Part shown: in pieces, positions 32,538 to 40,963 of the stretch
How the letters are laid out: every line of letters starts with the position of its first letter
Numbering within the stretch: the stretch's first letter is position 1
NCBI RefSeq assembly: GCF_000739595.1
Contig: NZ_BBJP01000023.1
Location: forward strand, 186,001-250,000
Direction of reading: 5' to 3'
From: Halorubrum halophilum
GTDB taxonomy: Archaea; Halobacteriota; Halobacteria; Halobacteriales; Haloferacaceae
DNA length: 64,000 nt
Translations under genes and position numbers: made by a program
The notes under the pieces: generated by a model
The model's database searches: none
What the model was told of the DNA's origin: nothing
What the model saw: only the letters and a program-made list of their open reading frames with translations

Positions 32538-33002
32538 GTGAGCGGACTCGTCGAGACGGGTCGGTCTGTCGTCCGGCGCGCCCTCGAGCGCCTCGGCCGC
32601 GGGTGGAGCAAGATGCAGGAGCGGCGCCCGCTCTCGTACGACCTCCTGGAGAGCGACGACGCCTACCTCGTCGTCTTCGACGCCCCGGGCGTCCGCGGCG
32701 AGGACCTGAACGTGACGTTCCTCGATCACACCGTCGAGGTCGAGCTCGACCGGTTCCGCGACTTCTACGACGGCTACGAGATGCTGTTCCCCGGCCGCGG
32801 CGTCTCGCTGTCCGGAAGCGCAGAGCTGCCTCCCGACGCGAACGTGACGCCGCAGGGCGCGAACGCGACGCTGGCGCGGAACGGCACTCTCCAGGTCGAG
32901 ATCCCGAAGAAGGACGACGGCCGCGACGTGGCCGTGGTTGAGGAGGGAGACGAAGACGACTCGGGACGCGACGCGAAATCGGAGCCGGCCGACGACGCCT
33001 GA
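32538..33002 (+). CDS. Hsp20-type small heat-shock protein
   Basis: A 154-residue alpha-crystallin-domain chaperone. The domain spans about residues 35-125, with YDLLESDDAYLVVFDAPGV at its start and ATLARNGTLQVEIPKKDD at its end, where NGTLQVEIPK stands for the conserved G-x-L motif. It is truncated compared with bacterial Hsp20 in the beta5-beta6 loop and has an acidic 20-residue tail. It binds unfolded proteins without ATP. The start is GTG, 3 nt after the zinc-ribbon gene. Confidence 0.86.
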   Translation: MSGLVETGRSVVRRALERLGRGWSKMQERRPLSYDLLESDDAYLVVFDAPGVRGEDLNVTFLDHTVEVELDRFRDFYDGYEMLFPGRGVSLSGSAELPPDANVTPQGANATLARNGTLQVEIPKKDDGRDVAVVEEGDEDDSGRDAKSEPADDA

Positions 33003-33036
33003 CCGCGGTCTTCTCTCACTCTCACACCCTCACTTT

Positions 33037-33068
33037 TTCGCCCCCTCACTCCTTCGCCCCCTCACTCC
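33037..33068. repeat. Exact 16-bp tandem duplication at a gene end
   Basis: TTCGCCCCCTCACTCC occurs twice in a row at 33037-33052 and 33053-33068. The second copy runs through the stop codon (33062-33064) of the minus-strand oxidoreductase. A T5 run just before may be the end of the heat-shock transcript. Confidence 0.7.
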
Positions 33069-34351
33069 CTCGACCGGCTCTCCACCGACATCCCCTCCGC
33101 GATCTCGAACTCCTCATCGCCGTCGAATCGGTCCGGATCGAAGGCGTCGATCCACGGCGACTCCGGGGCTTTCGCTTCGGTGCCGTCGAGCGACGCCAAC
33201 ACCCCTTCGGCGACGAGTTCGCCGATCGCCGGCGCGCGCATGAACCCGTGTCCCTGCCAGCCGGCGGCGACGAACAGGCGGTCTTCGGGGTCGCCGATCG
33301 GTCCGACCAGCGGGTCGCCGTCGGGCGTGGCCGTGCAGAGCCCGGCCCACGCGCGCTCCACGTCGAGGGCGTCCGTCCCGTCCGCGCCGCTTACCCCGCC
33401 CTCGCCCACCGCTCCGAGTCGCTCGCGGAGCGTCGCCGAGACGGACTCGACGAACCAGTCGTCGCCAGTCGGGTCGTAGTCGTCCGGATCGGCCGGGACC
33501 GGCTCCGTGCCGTCGCCCGCAAGCAGCCCGGTCGGGTGCGGTCGGACGTACGCGCCCGCGGTCGCGTCGTACACCATCGGGGCGTCGTAGCTCGCCGACC
33601 CGCTGCCGCCGATTTCGGCCGTCAGCGCCTGCACGCGGTAGGGGACCACGGGAACCTCGCGACCCGCGCCGCCGAGGAGGTCGGCGGTGTGCGCGCCGAC
33701 GGCGACGACGACCGCGTCGAACTCCCGGCGGTTCCCGGATCGCCCCCCGCCGCCGACACGCAGTTCGGGGCGGTCGCCCGCGAGCGAGACGGCGATGTCG
33801 GTTTCGACGGCGACTCCCTCGCGGCGCGCGCGCTCGCCCATCGCGGCGACGTAGCTCGCGGGGTCACACCAGCCGGCGCCCTCGGCCACCGCGGCGACCG
33901 CGAGGTCGTCGACGCGGAGCGGGAATCGCTCGCCGAGCGTCTTGGGATCGACGAGCGAGACGTCGCGGTCGTGTGCGCGCATCCGGTCGACCATCGCCGG
34001 CACGGCCTCCGCGTCCGGGTCGCCCTCGCGCACGGCGATGACGTAGGGACACGGAGTGAACGAGAATCCGGGGAGCGAGCGGTCGAAGGCCCGGAACCGG
34101 TCCATCGCGCGGGCGGCGAGCGCGGCGTCGATATCCTCGGCGTACGCGTCGTACAGCACGCCCGCCGCGCGCCCGGAACTCTCGGCGCCGAGATTTCCCC
34201 TGTCGTACAGCGTCACGTCGGCGCCGCGGGCCGCGAGGTCGGCGGCCGCGGTGACGCCGACGGCGCCGCCGCCGACGACCGCGACTTCGGGGGACGAAGA
34301 CCCTCGATCTGCGGGAACGTCTCGGTCCGTCGATCCGTCGGAGCGGCTCAT
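33062..34351 (-). CDS. FAD-dependent oxidoreductase of the DAO family
   Basis: A 429-residue flavoenzyme. The dinucleotide-binding motif is VAVVGGGAVGVTAAADLAA near residue 25, followed by VTLYDRG. The C-terminal FAD contact is LFVAAGWQGHGFMRAPAIGE. The fold is that of D-amino-acid oxidase, sarcosine oxidase or glycine oxidase; the substrate is not determined by sequence. It overlaps the presenilin-type gene upstream by four bases (ATGA), an odd pairing whose meaning is not clear. Confidence 0.88.
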   Translation of the reverse strand: MSRSDGSTDRDVPADRGSSSPEVAVVGGGAVGVTAAADLAARGADVTLYDRGNLGAESSGRAAGVLYDAYAEDIDAALAARAMDRFRAFDRSLPGFSFTPCPYVIAVREGDPDAEAVPAMVDRMRAHDRDVSLVDPKTLGERFPLRVDDLAVAAVAEGAGWCDPASYVAAMGERARREGVAVETDIAVSLAGDRPELRVGGGGRSGNRREFDAVVVAVGAHTADLLGGAGREVPVVPYRVQALTAEIGGSGSASYDAPMVYDATAGAYVRPHPTGLLAGDGTEPVPADPDDYDPTGDDWFVESVSATLRERLGAVGEGGVSGADGTDALDVERAWAGLCTATPDGDPLVGPIGDPEDRLFVAAGWQGHGFMRAPAIGELVAEGVLASLDGTEAKAPESPWIDAFDPDRFDGDEEFEIAEGMSVESRSRE

Positions 34352-35382
34352 ACGAACCCGGCGAGCCCGACCGCCTCGATCAGCGGGACGCCCGCGACGA
34401 CGGAGCCGATCAGGTAGCCGCCGATCGCGCCGCCATTTAAGAGGGGGAGCCCGGCGTGCGGCCGTCCCTTGATGACCCAACTCATCAGCACCAGCAGCCC
34501 CGCGAGGCTGCCGACCATCGCGAGCAGCGCGGGGACGTTGATCCCGATCAGCGGCACGTCGAGGGTCGCGGCGGGCGAGAACGTCGCCGCGCTCGCCACG
34601 AGCACCGCCGGGATCACGGCGTCGCCGAGCCCGATGAAAAAGGCGTCGCGGTCCTCGATGTCGGTCGGTTCCGAGACGTCTGAGCCCCGGTCGTCCGGGT
34701 CGTCGGAGTCGTCCGGGTCGTCGGAGTCGTTCGGGTCCCCGTCGAGAGCGCTATCGGGGTTGTCGCTGTCGTCGCCGTCGGCATTGCCGCCCCCCGACGC
34801 CGCTTCCTCCCCCAGAAGCGAGTACGAGAGCGTCAGCGGGATCACGAGCACAACGGGGATGTTCAGGTCCATCACGCCCTCCGCGAGCGACAGCATGTGC
34901 TCGGTTCCGTACACCGAGATCGCGTCGTACACGGCCAGAAACGCCAACAGCAACAACGCGGGCAACAGTCCGAACGAGATCCCAAACAGCCCCGCCGCGC
35001 CCGCGCCCATCAACACCCCGGCGGTGTCGATCACGTACCACTCGGGGTACGCGAGGAGGGCGATTCCGACCGCGACCGCGGGCACCGCGGCCGCAAGCGG
35101 CGACACCAGCGCGGAGAAGACGTACCACGAGAGCCACGCGGAGACGCCGACGATCAGCAGTCGGATCCCCTGATCGAGGTCGTAGCGGAACGCCGCGAGC
35201 ATCAGCCCCGTCATGCCGATGATCGCGGCGATGTACACGAGGCTGTTCGTCGGGTCGTCCGGGTTTTCGACCGCCTGATAGCCGCTCTCGGCGAACTCCG
35301 GTACCAGCGCTAACGCGCCCAGTTGAACGACGAGGAACAGGCCCACGACGAAGGCGACGCCGCGGTACTCGCGGGGGAACAT
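34348..35382 (-). CDS. Presenilin-type intramembrane aspartyl protease
   Basis: A 344-residue membrane protein of the archaeal presenilin/signal-peptide-peptidase family. The catalytic Asp pair is visible: LAVYDAISVYGTEHM near residue 150 (YD motif) and FFIGLGDAVIPAVL near residue 250 (GLGD motif). The PAL motif appears as GLPLLNGG near the end. Nine or so helices are present. A 50-residue, Asp/Ser-rich insert lies in the loop between the two catalytic helices. It should cleave transmembrane segments; substrates are unknown. Confidence 0.9.
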   Translation of the reverse strand: MFPREYRGVAFVVGLFLVVQLGALALVPEFAESGYQAVENPDDPTNSLVYIAAIIGMTGLMLAAFRYDLDQGIRLLIVGVSAWLSWYVFSALVSPLAAAVPAVAVGIALLAYPEWYVIDTAGVLMGAGAAGLFGISFGLLPALLLLAFLAVYDAISVYGTEHMLSLAEGVMDLNIPVVLVIPLTLSYSLLGEEAASGGGNADGDDSDNPDSALDGDPNDSDDPDDSDDPDDRGSDVSEPTDIEDRDAFFIGLGDAVIPAVLVASAATFSPAATLDVPLIGINVPALLAMVGSLAGLLVLMSWVIKGRPHAGLPLLNGGAIGGYLIGSVVAGVPLIEAVGLAGFV

Positions 35383-35974
35383 TCGACCGTCGATTCGGGA
35401 TCCGAGGGTTTCGTCCTTGCGCTTCGGCTCGGTCGGGGAACGGATCCGCCGCTGCCGGCGGTCGATGCGGTACCGAGAAACGGGACCGGGTACGGTGTGG
35501 GAGCGGTTGACCCGAGCCCGAAAGCCAACGGACGACGGACGGTGGAAGCGAGTCTCCGACCGGCCCGCCCGAAAACGGGGTTGGGCCGGCCGGTTTCGTC
35601 CGCGGCGTTTACGTGCTCCCCCGAGCGGCGTAAGTAGCTATCGTCTGAATTATCGCGACTGATTCCGAGCGGGGCCGAACGCCCCTCCTCCTCGGGCGGC
35701 GTCGGAGCGCGAATACGAACCCACAGAACGCGAGCTCACGGCTACGAGCGTTCGGAAAGGGAGAGGACAAGGCGGCGAAAGGCGAAACGGAAGGTTGAAC
35801 GACGGGAGGCGGGCGGGCGGCGGCCGAACAGCGGACCCCCGAGCTGTCCTCGGCGACGCCGCCCGAGTGGTCGGGACGGGCGCGTGGTTTTGTCGCCGAA
35901 CCCCAACGAGAAAAGCGTCGGACTTCGGCAATAGATCGTTGTCGCTTCTCCCGTATAAATGAGACGGTCCGCGA
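35383..35974. other. 592-bp region with no recognised gene
   Basis: No protein family or known RNA was recognised. It holds a TATA-like ATTTATAC on the minus strand (35953-35960), and a nested hairpin at 35814-35865 with 9-bp outer arms CGGGCGGCG/CGCCGCCCG and inner helices CCGA/TCGG and ACAGC/GCTGT. Together these could mark an unannotated RNA read on the minus strand, downstream of the nitrilase gene. RNase P and SRP RNA were considered but no signature was found. Confidence 0.5.
35953..35960 (-). promoter_or_regulatory. TATA-like box without an assigned gene
   Basis: The minus strand reads ATTTATAC, a good match to haloarchaeal TATA boxes. It is directed into the gene-free stretch, with a predicted start near 35930. 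Confidence 0.4.
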
Positions 35975-36781
35975 CTACCGACGGTCGCGCAGCGCGGGGA
36001 ACTCCTCGCGAACCGCGGCCACGCGGTCCGGGTCGACCTCGGCGGTCACGGTCGCCGGCTCCTCGCCCGCCGACGCCAGCGTCGTCCCCCACGGGTCGTA
36101 GACGGTCGTCCGGCCGCAGAGCGCGTCGCGGTCGAACGATCCGCTCCCGTTGACCGCCGCGACGTACGCCAGGTTCTCGATCGCCCGCGCTCGGCCGAGC
36201 GTCCGCCAGTGCTCGACGCGCGGGTACGGCCACGCGCTCGGCACCAGCACGCACTCGACGCCCGACTCGACCATCCGCCGGAACTGCTCGGGGAACCGGA
36301 GGTCGTAGCAGGTCGTCACGCCGACGCGCACGCCCTCGATCTCCGTCACCGGCTCCCGCTCGCCGGGGACCATCTGGGTCGTCTCCTCGGAGCCGTAGCC
36401 GAAGAGGTGCCGCTTCCGGTAGACGAGTCGGCGCTCGCCGCTCCGGTCGAACAGCACCGCCGTGTTCGCGAGCCCGTCGTCGGCCGGCACGTCGATCCCG
36501 TCGGCCGCGGACGCGGCGAGGTCCTCGACGACGGTCCCCGCCAGCACGTTCACGTCGGCCTCGGCGGCGACCGCAGCGAACCGGCCCAGTCGGTCGCCGT
36601 CCAGGCTCTCGGCCGCGCGGGCGTACGAGTCGAACGCGAAGTACCCCACGTCGAACAGCTCCGGGAGGACGACGAGGTCGGCGCCGTCGGCCGCCGCCTC
36701 GCGGACCGACTCGATCGCGCTCGTGACGTTCTGCTCGACGGCCCCGCCCTCGACGCCGAGCTGGACGCAGGCGAGCCTCAT
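35975..36781 (-). CDS. Carbon-nitrogen hydrolase (nitrilase superfamily)
   Basis: A 268-residue nitrilase-superfamily amidohydrolase. The catalytic triad is intact: Glu in VVLPELFDVGYF near residue 42, Lys in VYRKRHLFGYGSEE near residue 120 and Cys in GVTTCYDLRFPEQF near residue 155. The second Glu is in VEHWRTLGRARAIEN. It resembles the omega-amidase/deaminated glutathione amidase (Nit) branch. The ATG at 36781 overlaps the SRPBCC gene stop by four bases. Confidence 0.9.
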   Translation of the reverse strand: MRLACVQLGVEGGAVEQNVTSAIESVREAAADGADLVVLPELFDVGYFAFDSYARAAESLDGDRLGRFAAVAAEADVNVLAGTVVEDLAASAADGIDVPADDGLANTAVLFDRSGERRLVYRKRHLFGYGSEETTQMVPGEREPVTEIEGVRVGVTTCYDLRFPEQFRRMVESGVECVLVPSAWPYPRVEHWRTLGRARAIENLAYVAAVNGSGSFDRDALCGRTTVYDPWGTTLASAGEEPATVTAEVDPDRVAAVREEFPALRDRR

Positions 36782-37206
36782 GCCGTCGTTCCGAACGACG
36801 CCCGGAGGGCGTTCTCTAGGTTGTCCAGTTCCTCGTCGAAGTTGCGCTCGAAGAAGGACTCGACGCCCGGCAGCCGCCCGTCGACCACGAACTCGTTTGC
36901 CAGCCGGCAGCCGCCGTCGGTCTCGGTGATCGTGTGCTCGCCGGTGACGCGGAAGGCGCGCGACTTGCCGACGAACTTCACCCGGGTCGGGGGCTCGCGC
37001 TCGACCTCCTCCGTCTCGACGGAGATGGTCGACCGGATCATCGGGATCGGGAGCGCGACGTGCCACGTCGCCCGCCCGTCGCCGTGTACTTCGAAGGTGT
37101 CGACGACGCTTATCGCTCCTGCGCGCTGCTCGGCGTCCGAGATGAACGCCCACACGTCCTCGGGCGGGGCGTCGAACTCGAACGTCCGGGAGACTCGGAC
37201 GGTCAT
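36778..37206 (-). CDS. SRPBCC (CoxG-like) lipid-binding-fold protein
   Basis: A 142-residue START-like domain protein of the SRPBCC superfamily. MTVRVSRTFEFDAPPEDVWA is the typical first strand and helix, and the C-terminal helix is FFERNFDEELDNLENALRA. Similar proteins (CoxG, polyketide-cyclase-like) bind hydrophobic ligands. No catalytic residue can be named. It is translationally coupled to the nitrilase and sits 86 nt after a winged-helix gene. Confidence 0.8.
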   Translation of the reverse strand: MTVRVSRTFEFDAPPEDVWAFISDAEQRAGAISVVDTFEVHGDGRATWHVALPIPMIRSTISVETEEVEREPPTRVKFVGKSRAFRVTGEHTITETDGGCRLANEFVVDGRLPGVESFFERNFDEELDNLENALRASFGTTA

Positions 37207-37292
37207 ACGTCTCGGTTTGGGGCTACGGGGGTTAAAAACACGTGAGTCGAGTGAGCGGGGATCGAAGTCGAGAGAAGCGAAAGGAAATCGTC

Positions 37293-37520
37293 TCAGCCTT
37301 GCGGAGTGACGCGCCAGGTCGTCGACCGCGCGCGACCCCACTTCTCGATGTCCACGTCGTCGGACTTCTCGGCGAGCCGGGGGAGCCGCGAGCCGACCTG
37401 CTTGGCGGTGAGGCCGATGGCGTCGGCGATCGTCTTCGAGCGGACGTACCGCTCGCCACGGGTGACGCTGTCCGTGAGGTACGCGAGGATGCGCTGCTCC
37501 TCCTCGGTGTACTCGCTCAT
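37293..37520 (-). CDS. 75-residue winged-helix DNA-binding protein
   Basis: A compact winged-helix protein: YTEEEQRILAYLTDSVTRG, a helix-turn-helix KTIADAIGLTAKQVGSRLP and a wing ending WGRARSTTWRVTPQG. It has no sensor domain. Short single-domain regulators like this are common and conserved in haloarchaea. Its targets are unknown. Confidence 0.78.
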   Translation of the reverse strand: MSEYTEEEQRILAYLTDSVTRGERYVRSKTIADAIGLTAKQVGSRLPRLAEKSDDVDIEKWGRARSTTWRVTPQG

Positions 37521-37581
37521 GTCCGAAGGTAGGCGTCAAACGTCCTTAACGGTTTCTCGTCCGGACGGCGCTCGGCGTCAA

Positions 37582-37764
37582 TCAATCGAAGATCTGGACG
37601 GCGACGACCGAACAGAGGGCGAAGACGAACGCCGCTCCGAACCCCCAGGCCTTCCCGAGCTGCGACGGGTGGCCGAACATCACGACGGCGCCGACGAGCG
37701 CGATCGCGCCCAGCGCGAGCGCCACGCCGACTTCCTTGTCAGACTCGATGGATGCCTCGCTCAT
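37582..37764 (-). CDS. 60-residue two-helix membrane protein
   Basis: MSEASIESDKEVGVALALGA is followed by two hydrophobic segments (VALALGAIALVGAVVMFGH and AWGFGAAFVFALCSVVAVQIF). It is among the shortest supported genes here. Good haloarchaeal codon use and a charged N terminus support it. Function unknown. Confidence 0.65.
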   Translation of the reverse strand: MSEASIESDKEVGVALALGAIALVGAVVMFGHPSQLGKAWGFGAAFVFALCSVVAVQIFD

Positions 37765-37859
37765 ACCTGTCGCTTTGCGGGCGGGTACTTAGTTCATGCG
37801 AACGCGCGGAACTCGGCGTCGGAACTCGGATCCGAGGCCGGGCCGAGCGCCGGCCCGGA

Positions 37860-38891
37860 TCAGATGATCTCGACGTGCTCCGACTCCTCGTTGAGCGCGA
37901 GGTTCGCAGCGATCTCGGCGTTCCGCATCGCGTACTCCGCGGTGTGCTGGAGGCTGACGAGCACTTCGCGGGTCATCAACAGCGTGTCGTTGTCGAGGTC
38001 GCTCGGCAGCTCCCCGAGGATCTCCTGTTCGCGGTCCTCGAGCCGGGCGAACAGCTCCCGGCACTCGACCGTGAGGTCGTAGTCGCGCTCGACGACCGCC
38101 CGCACGGCGAGCGCGGTCAGGTCGTCCACCTGATCGGTGAACTCCCGGATCTGTCGCATCGTCGCGCTGTCGACGTCGAGCGTGTGGCCGTCCGCCTCCA
38201 TCACGATGTCGGCGATGTCCTCCGCGTTGTCGGCGGTGAGCTCGAGGTTCTTCGCGACCGACCGGTAGCCGATCAGCGGGAACCCCTCCTCTAACCCGAC
38301 CGCCCGGGCGAGGTTCGGGTTCTGGTACGCCGTGAAGATGAGCCGGAGCAGGAGCACGAAGATCTTGTTCGCCTGCCGCTCGCGGTTGAGCGCCCGCTGG
38401 GCCAGATCGGGGTTGCCGTGCGCGAGCGCCTTCACGGCCTCGCCGCGCATCGTCGATCCCGTGTTCTCCAGCCGTTCGAGCAGGTTGTCGAGGGTGAAGT
38501 CCTCGGGGTCGACGGAACACCGGATCGAGATGTCCGAGGGCGTCTCCTCGATGACGCCGAGCCCCATCAGCTGCGTCTCGGCCTTGTAGACGGCGTTGAT
38601 GTGCTCGCTGTCGAGCGTCCCCTCGCTGCGGACGTGGATCACGCGTCGCCCGAGGACGTACTGCGCGACGATGGCGCGTTCGAGCGAGCGCGCGTCGAGC
38701 GCGTCCGCGTTGATCACGGCTTCCGACTCCTCGGTGCTCACCGACTCCGGCAGCACCGTGAGCGTTCCCTTGCCACCCATCCGCAGCGAGACCTCGTCCC
38801 CCTTGTTGACGCCGTGCTCCTTCGCCCACTCAGCGGGGAGGGTCATCGCCAGCGTCGACGGCCCCAACCGCTGGACTTTCCGCGTTTCCAT
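37860..38891 (-). CDS. AbrB-like plus PhoU-domain phosphate-signalling regulator
   Basis: A 343-residue protein. The N terminus is a SpoVT/AbrB DNA-binding fold, METRKVQRLGPSTLAMTLPA and WAKEHGVNKGDEVSLRM. Two PhoU-type helical repeats follow (from about residues 120 and 225, for example RGEAVKALAHGNPDLAQRAL and LVSLQHTAEYAMRNAEIA). Such fusions are the archaeal counterpart of PhoU, repressing phosphate uptake. The start at 38891 is supported by a GTTAAGG element about 27 nt upstream. It is divergent from the CheY gene. Confidence 0.87.
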   Translation of the reverse strand: METRKVQRLGPSTLAMTLPAEWAKEHGVNKGDEVSLRMGGKGTLTVLPESVSTEESEAVINADALDARSLERAIVAQYVLGRRVIHVRSEGTLDSEHINAVYKAETQLMGLGVIEETPSDISIRCSVDPEDFTLDNLLERLENTGSTMRGEAVKALAHGNPDLAQRALNRERQANKIFVLLLRLIFTAYQNPNLARAVGLEEGFPLIGYRSVAKNLELTADNAEDIADIVMEADGHTLDVDSATMRQIREFTDQVDDLTALAVRAVVERDYDLTVECRELFARLEDREQEILGELPSDLDNDTLLMTREVLVSLQHTAEYAMRNAEIAANLALNEESEHVEII

Positions 38892-39085
38892 AGGGGTCGA
38901 TACCGCCGGATACACCTTAACCTTGTTCCTATGTTCATTATACGCTCCGTCGAATATACAAGGTGTTCTTCGCGTCGTCGACGAGAGGAAGGCGATGAGC
39001 GGCGACGGAGGCGGGAGAGTACCTGCCCCCCACCGGCTGCGGTTCGATCCGCGCGCTTATGCCGTTCTGCCGCCGACGGGCAGGC

Positions 39086-39445
39086 ATGACCGAGCGGGTA
39101 CTCGTCGTCGACGACTCCTCGTTCCAGCGGACGGTCGTTCGGGACGCGCTGGAAGGGCCTTTCGAGGTGGTCGGCGAGGCGGAGAACGGCGCGGAGGCGG
39201 TGGAGCTGTTCGAGGCGTACGAACCGGACGCGGTGTCGATGGACGTCGTCATGCCCGAGATGACCGGGATCGAGGCCACCGCCGCGATCAAGGACCGCTG
39301 GCCCGACGCCGTGATCGTGATGTGCACGAGCGTCGACCAGCAGGAGAAGATGATGGAGGCGGTGAAGGCCGGCGCTGACGGCTACATCACGAAGCCGGTC
39401 GACGCCGACGAGCTTGTTCCCGAGATGCGGAGCCACTTCGGGTGA
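39086..39445 (+). CDS. CheY-type response regulator
   Basis: A 119-residue single receiver domain. The acidic pocket is VLVVDDSSFQ, the phospho-acceptor Asp lies in VSMDVVMPEMTG, the switch Thr/Ser in VIVMCTSVDQ and the Lys in GADGYITKPVDADE. With no output domain it should act by protein contact. The ATG at 39086 is chosen over the upstream ATG at 39059, which lies in the CTTATG promoter-like patch. No chemotaxis cluster is adjacent, so its partner kinase is unclear. Confidence 0.9.
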   Translation: MTERVLVVDDSSFQRTVVRDALEGPFEVVGEAENGAEAVELFEAYEPDAVSMDVVMPEMTGIEATAAIKDRWPDAVIVMCTSVDQQEKMMEAVKAGADGYITKPVDADELVPEMRSHFG

Positions 39446-39481
39446 GCGGGATGCGGTCGTGGCGGAGGCGGGCCGCCTCCC

Positions 39482-39861
39482 TCACCCCGGATCGAACGAC
39501 CGAAGGATCGACGCGAGCGCGCTCGCGAGTTCCTCAAAGCGGTCGATGTCCATCGAGTCGGTCGTCACCCATACGCCGTGACCGTTGTTGATAACCCGCG
39601 TGAGTAGCCGTTCTCGAACACGCGGACCGTGAACCGGTAGTCGCCGAGTTGGGTGTCGGCGTACAGCGACTGCGCGTGGAACCCGTGTCGCTCGCTCTCT
39701 GCGAAGCCGACGAGGTCGGCCGTCCGACTCAGGTCGCTGCGGAGGTAGAGCTGCTCGACGTCCTCCTCGGTGAAGTACGTGAGGCTCCGCAGCTCGTCTC
39801 CGGTGGCGGTCCGCGCCGCGCTGAGCAACTCCTCGACGCCGTCGTCGGGTGGGTGTCCCAT
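39482..39861 (-). pseudogene. Frameshifted haloarchaeal conserved protein
   Basis: The gene reads cleanly from MGHPPDDGVEELLSAARTAT to RVFENGYSRG, then stops early at 39565. A second frame directly continues the family-like C terminus, VINNGHGVWVTTDSMDIDRF, then EELASALASILRSFDPG ending at 39482. One missing G in the run at about 39595-39597 explains the break. Restored, it would be a protein of about 126 residues of a haloarchaeal conserved type. Either the gene is disrupted or this is a homopolymer sequencing error. An upstream Met at 39888 is possible as start. Confidence 0.72.
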
Positions 39862-39962
39862 GCTACCACGATCGATCGTCTGGTACATGAGCGTATGGGT
39901 GCCAGACGCGATCCCGACCCGGAAGGACAGAGTTTAGCGACTCCCCCGATATCGACCCCGTA

Positions 39963-40895
39963 ATGAGCGAGTACGACGACGTCTGCGTCCTGTTGCCGAC
40001 GTTGGACGAGGTCGAGACAGTCGCGCGCGTCGTCGAGGCGTTCCGCGACGCCGGGCTCGACGAAGTCCTCGTCATCGACGGCGGATCGACGGACGAGACG
40101 CAGGAAACAGCCCGAGAGGCGGGCGCGCGCGTCGTCGAGCAGTCGGGGCGGGGGAAGGGGCAGGCCGTCAGGGAGGCGGTCCGCGACCACATCGACGCCC
40201 CCTACGTCGTGATGGCCGACGCGGACGCGACGTACGACGCGGGCGACGTCGACGCGATGCTCGACCCCCTGCTGTCCGGCGAAGCAGACCACGTCATCGG
40301 GAATCGGTTCGCGGACATGCGTCCGGGCGCGATGACGCGGCTGAACCGGATCGGCAACCGGATCATCAACCTCGCGTTCCGCCTCATCCACGGCGAGAAC
40401 TACGGGGACATCCTCTCCGGCTACCGCGCGTTCACCCGCGAGTCGTTCCGGCGGCTCCACCTCGCCGCCGACGGGTTCGGGATCGAGACCGAGATGGCGG
40501 TCGAGTGCGTGAAGAACCGGCAGTCGGTCGCGGTCGTCCCGATCACCTACCGCGAGCGACCCGGCGGCTCCGCCACCAACCTCCACCCCATCCGCGACGG
40601 CGGCGTGATCTTCCTCGAGCTGTACCGGAAGGCGAAGACGAACAACCCCCTGTTCTACTTCGGCAGCCTCGGCGCGGTCTCGACGAGCGCCGGAGCGCTC
40701 ATGACCGGCTACGTGCTCTACGACTGGTTCGTCAACGGGATCACCCACGAGATAATCTCGATCGGCGCCGTCGGGGCCGCGATCTTAGGGATTCAGCTGT
40801 TGATCTTCGGATTCCTCGCCGATATGATCCTCTCGCTCCACCGCGAGCAGGTGGCGCGCTACGAGCGCGCGGTCGACGACGATCCCGACCGATAG
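39963..40895 (+). CDS. aglJ: Family 2 glycosyltransferase, AglJ-like
   Basis: A 310-residue GT2 glycosyltransferase with a C-terminal membrane part. The GT-A nucleotide-binding region is VCVLLPTLDEVETV and VLVIDGGSTDET, and the metal-binding motif is VVMADADATYDAG. Two helices are near residues 225-290 (FGSLGAVSTSAGALMTGYVL, ISIGAVGAAILGIQLLIFGF). It closely resembles haloarchaeal AglJ, which adds the first sugar to dolichol phosphate in S-layer N-glycosylation. No other agl genes are next to it, so the exact sugar step is inferred. Confidence 0.84.
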   Translation: MSEYDDVCVLLPTLDEVETVARVVEAFRDAGLDEVLVIDGGSTDETQETAREAGARVVEQSGRGKGQAVREAVRDHIDAPYVVMADADATYDAGDVDAMLDPLLSGEADHVIGNRFADMRPGAMTRLNRIGNRIINLAFRLIHGENYGDILSGYRAFTRESFRRLHLAADGFGIETEMAVECVKNRQSVAVVPITYRERPGGSATNLHPIRDGGVIFLELYRKAKTNNPLFYFGSLGAVSTSAGALMTGYVLYDWFVNGITHEIISIGAVGAAILGIQLLIFGFLADMILSLHREQVARYERAVDDDPDR

Positions 40896-40933
40896 GCGTC
40901 GTCCGCTCTGCTCTGAGCCGGCCGAGCCCCATG

Positions 40934-40940
40934 GTTTATG
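40934..40940 (+). promoter_or_regulatory. TATA box of the AI-2E-type transporter gene
   Basis: GTTTATG is centred 27 nt before the ATG at 40964, supporting that start and leaderless transcription. Confidence 0.55.
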
Positions 40941-40963
40941 TCCGACCACCGAGAGGAACGGCT

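Noticed and set aside
35650-35931. 93-residue minus-strand open frame with a TTG start 25 nt after a TATA-like box
   Set aside because: The product is Arg/Pro/Ser-rich with hardly any acidic residues, unlike every supported protein here. It is probably a chance frame in GC-rich DNA.
35383-35974. Possible RNase P RNA or SRP RNA in the large gap
   Set aside because: No GGAAAGTCC-type or GGAAGNNAGCAG-type core was found on either strand, so neither name is supported.
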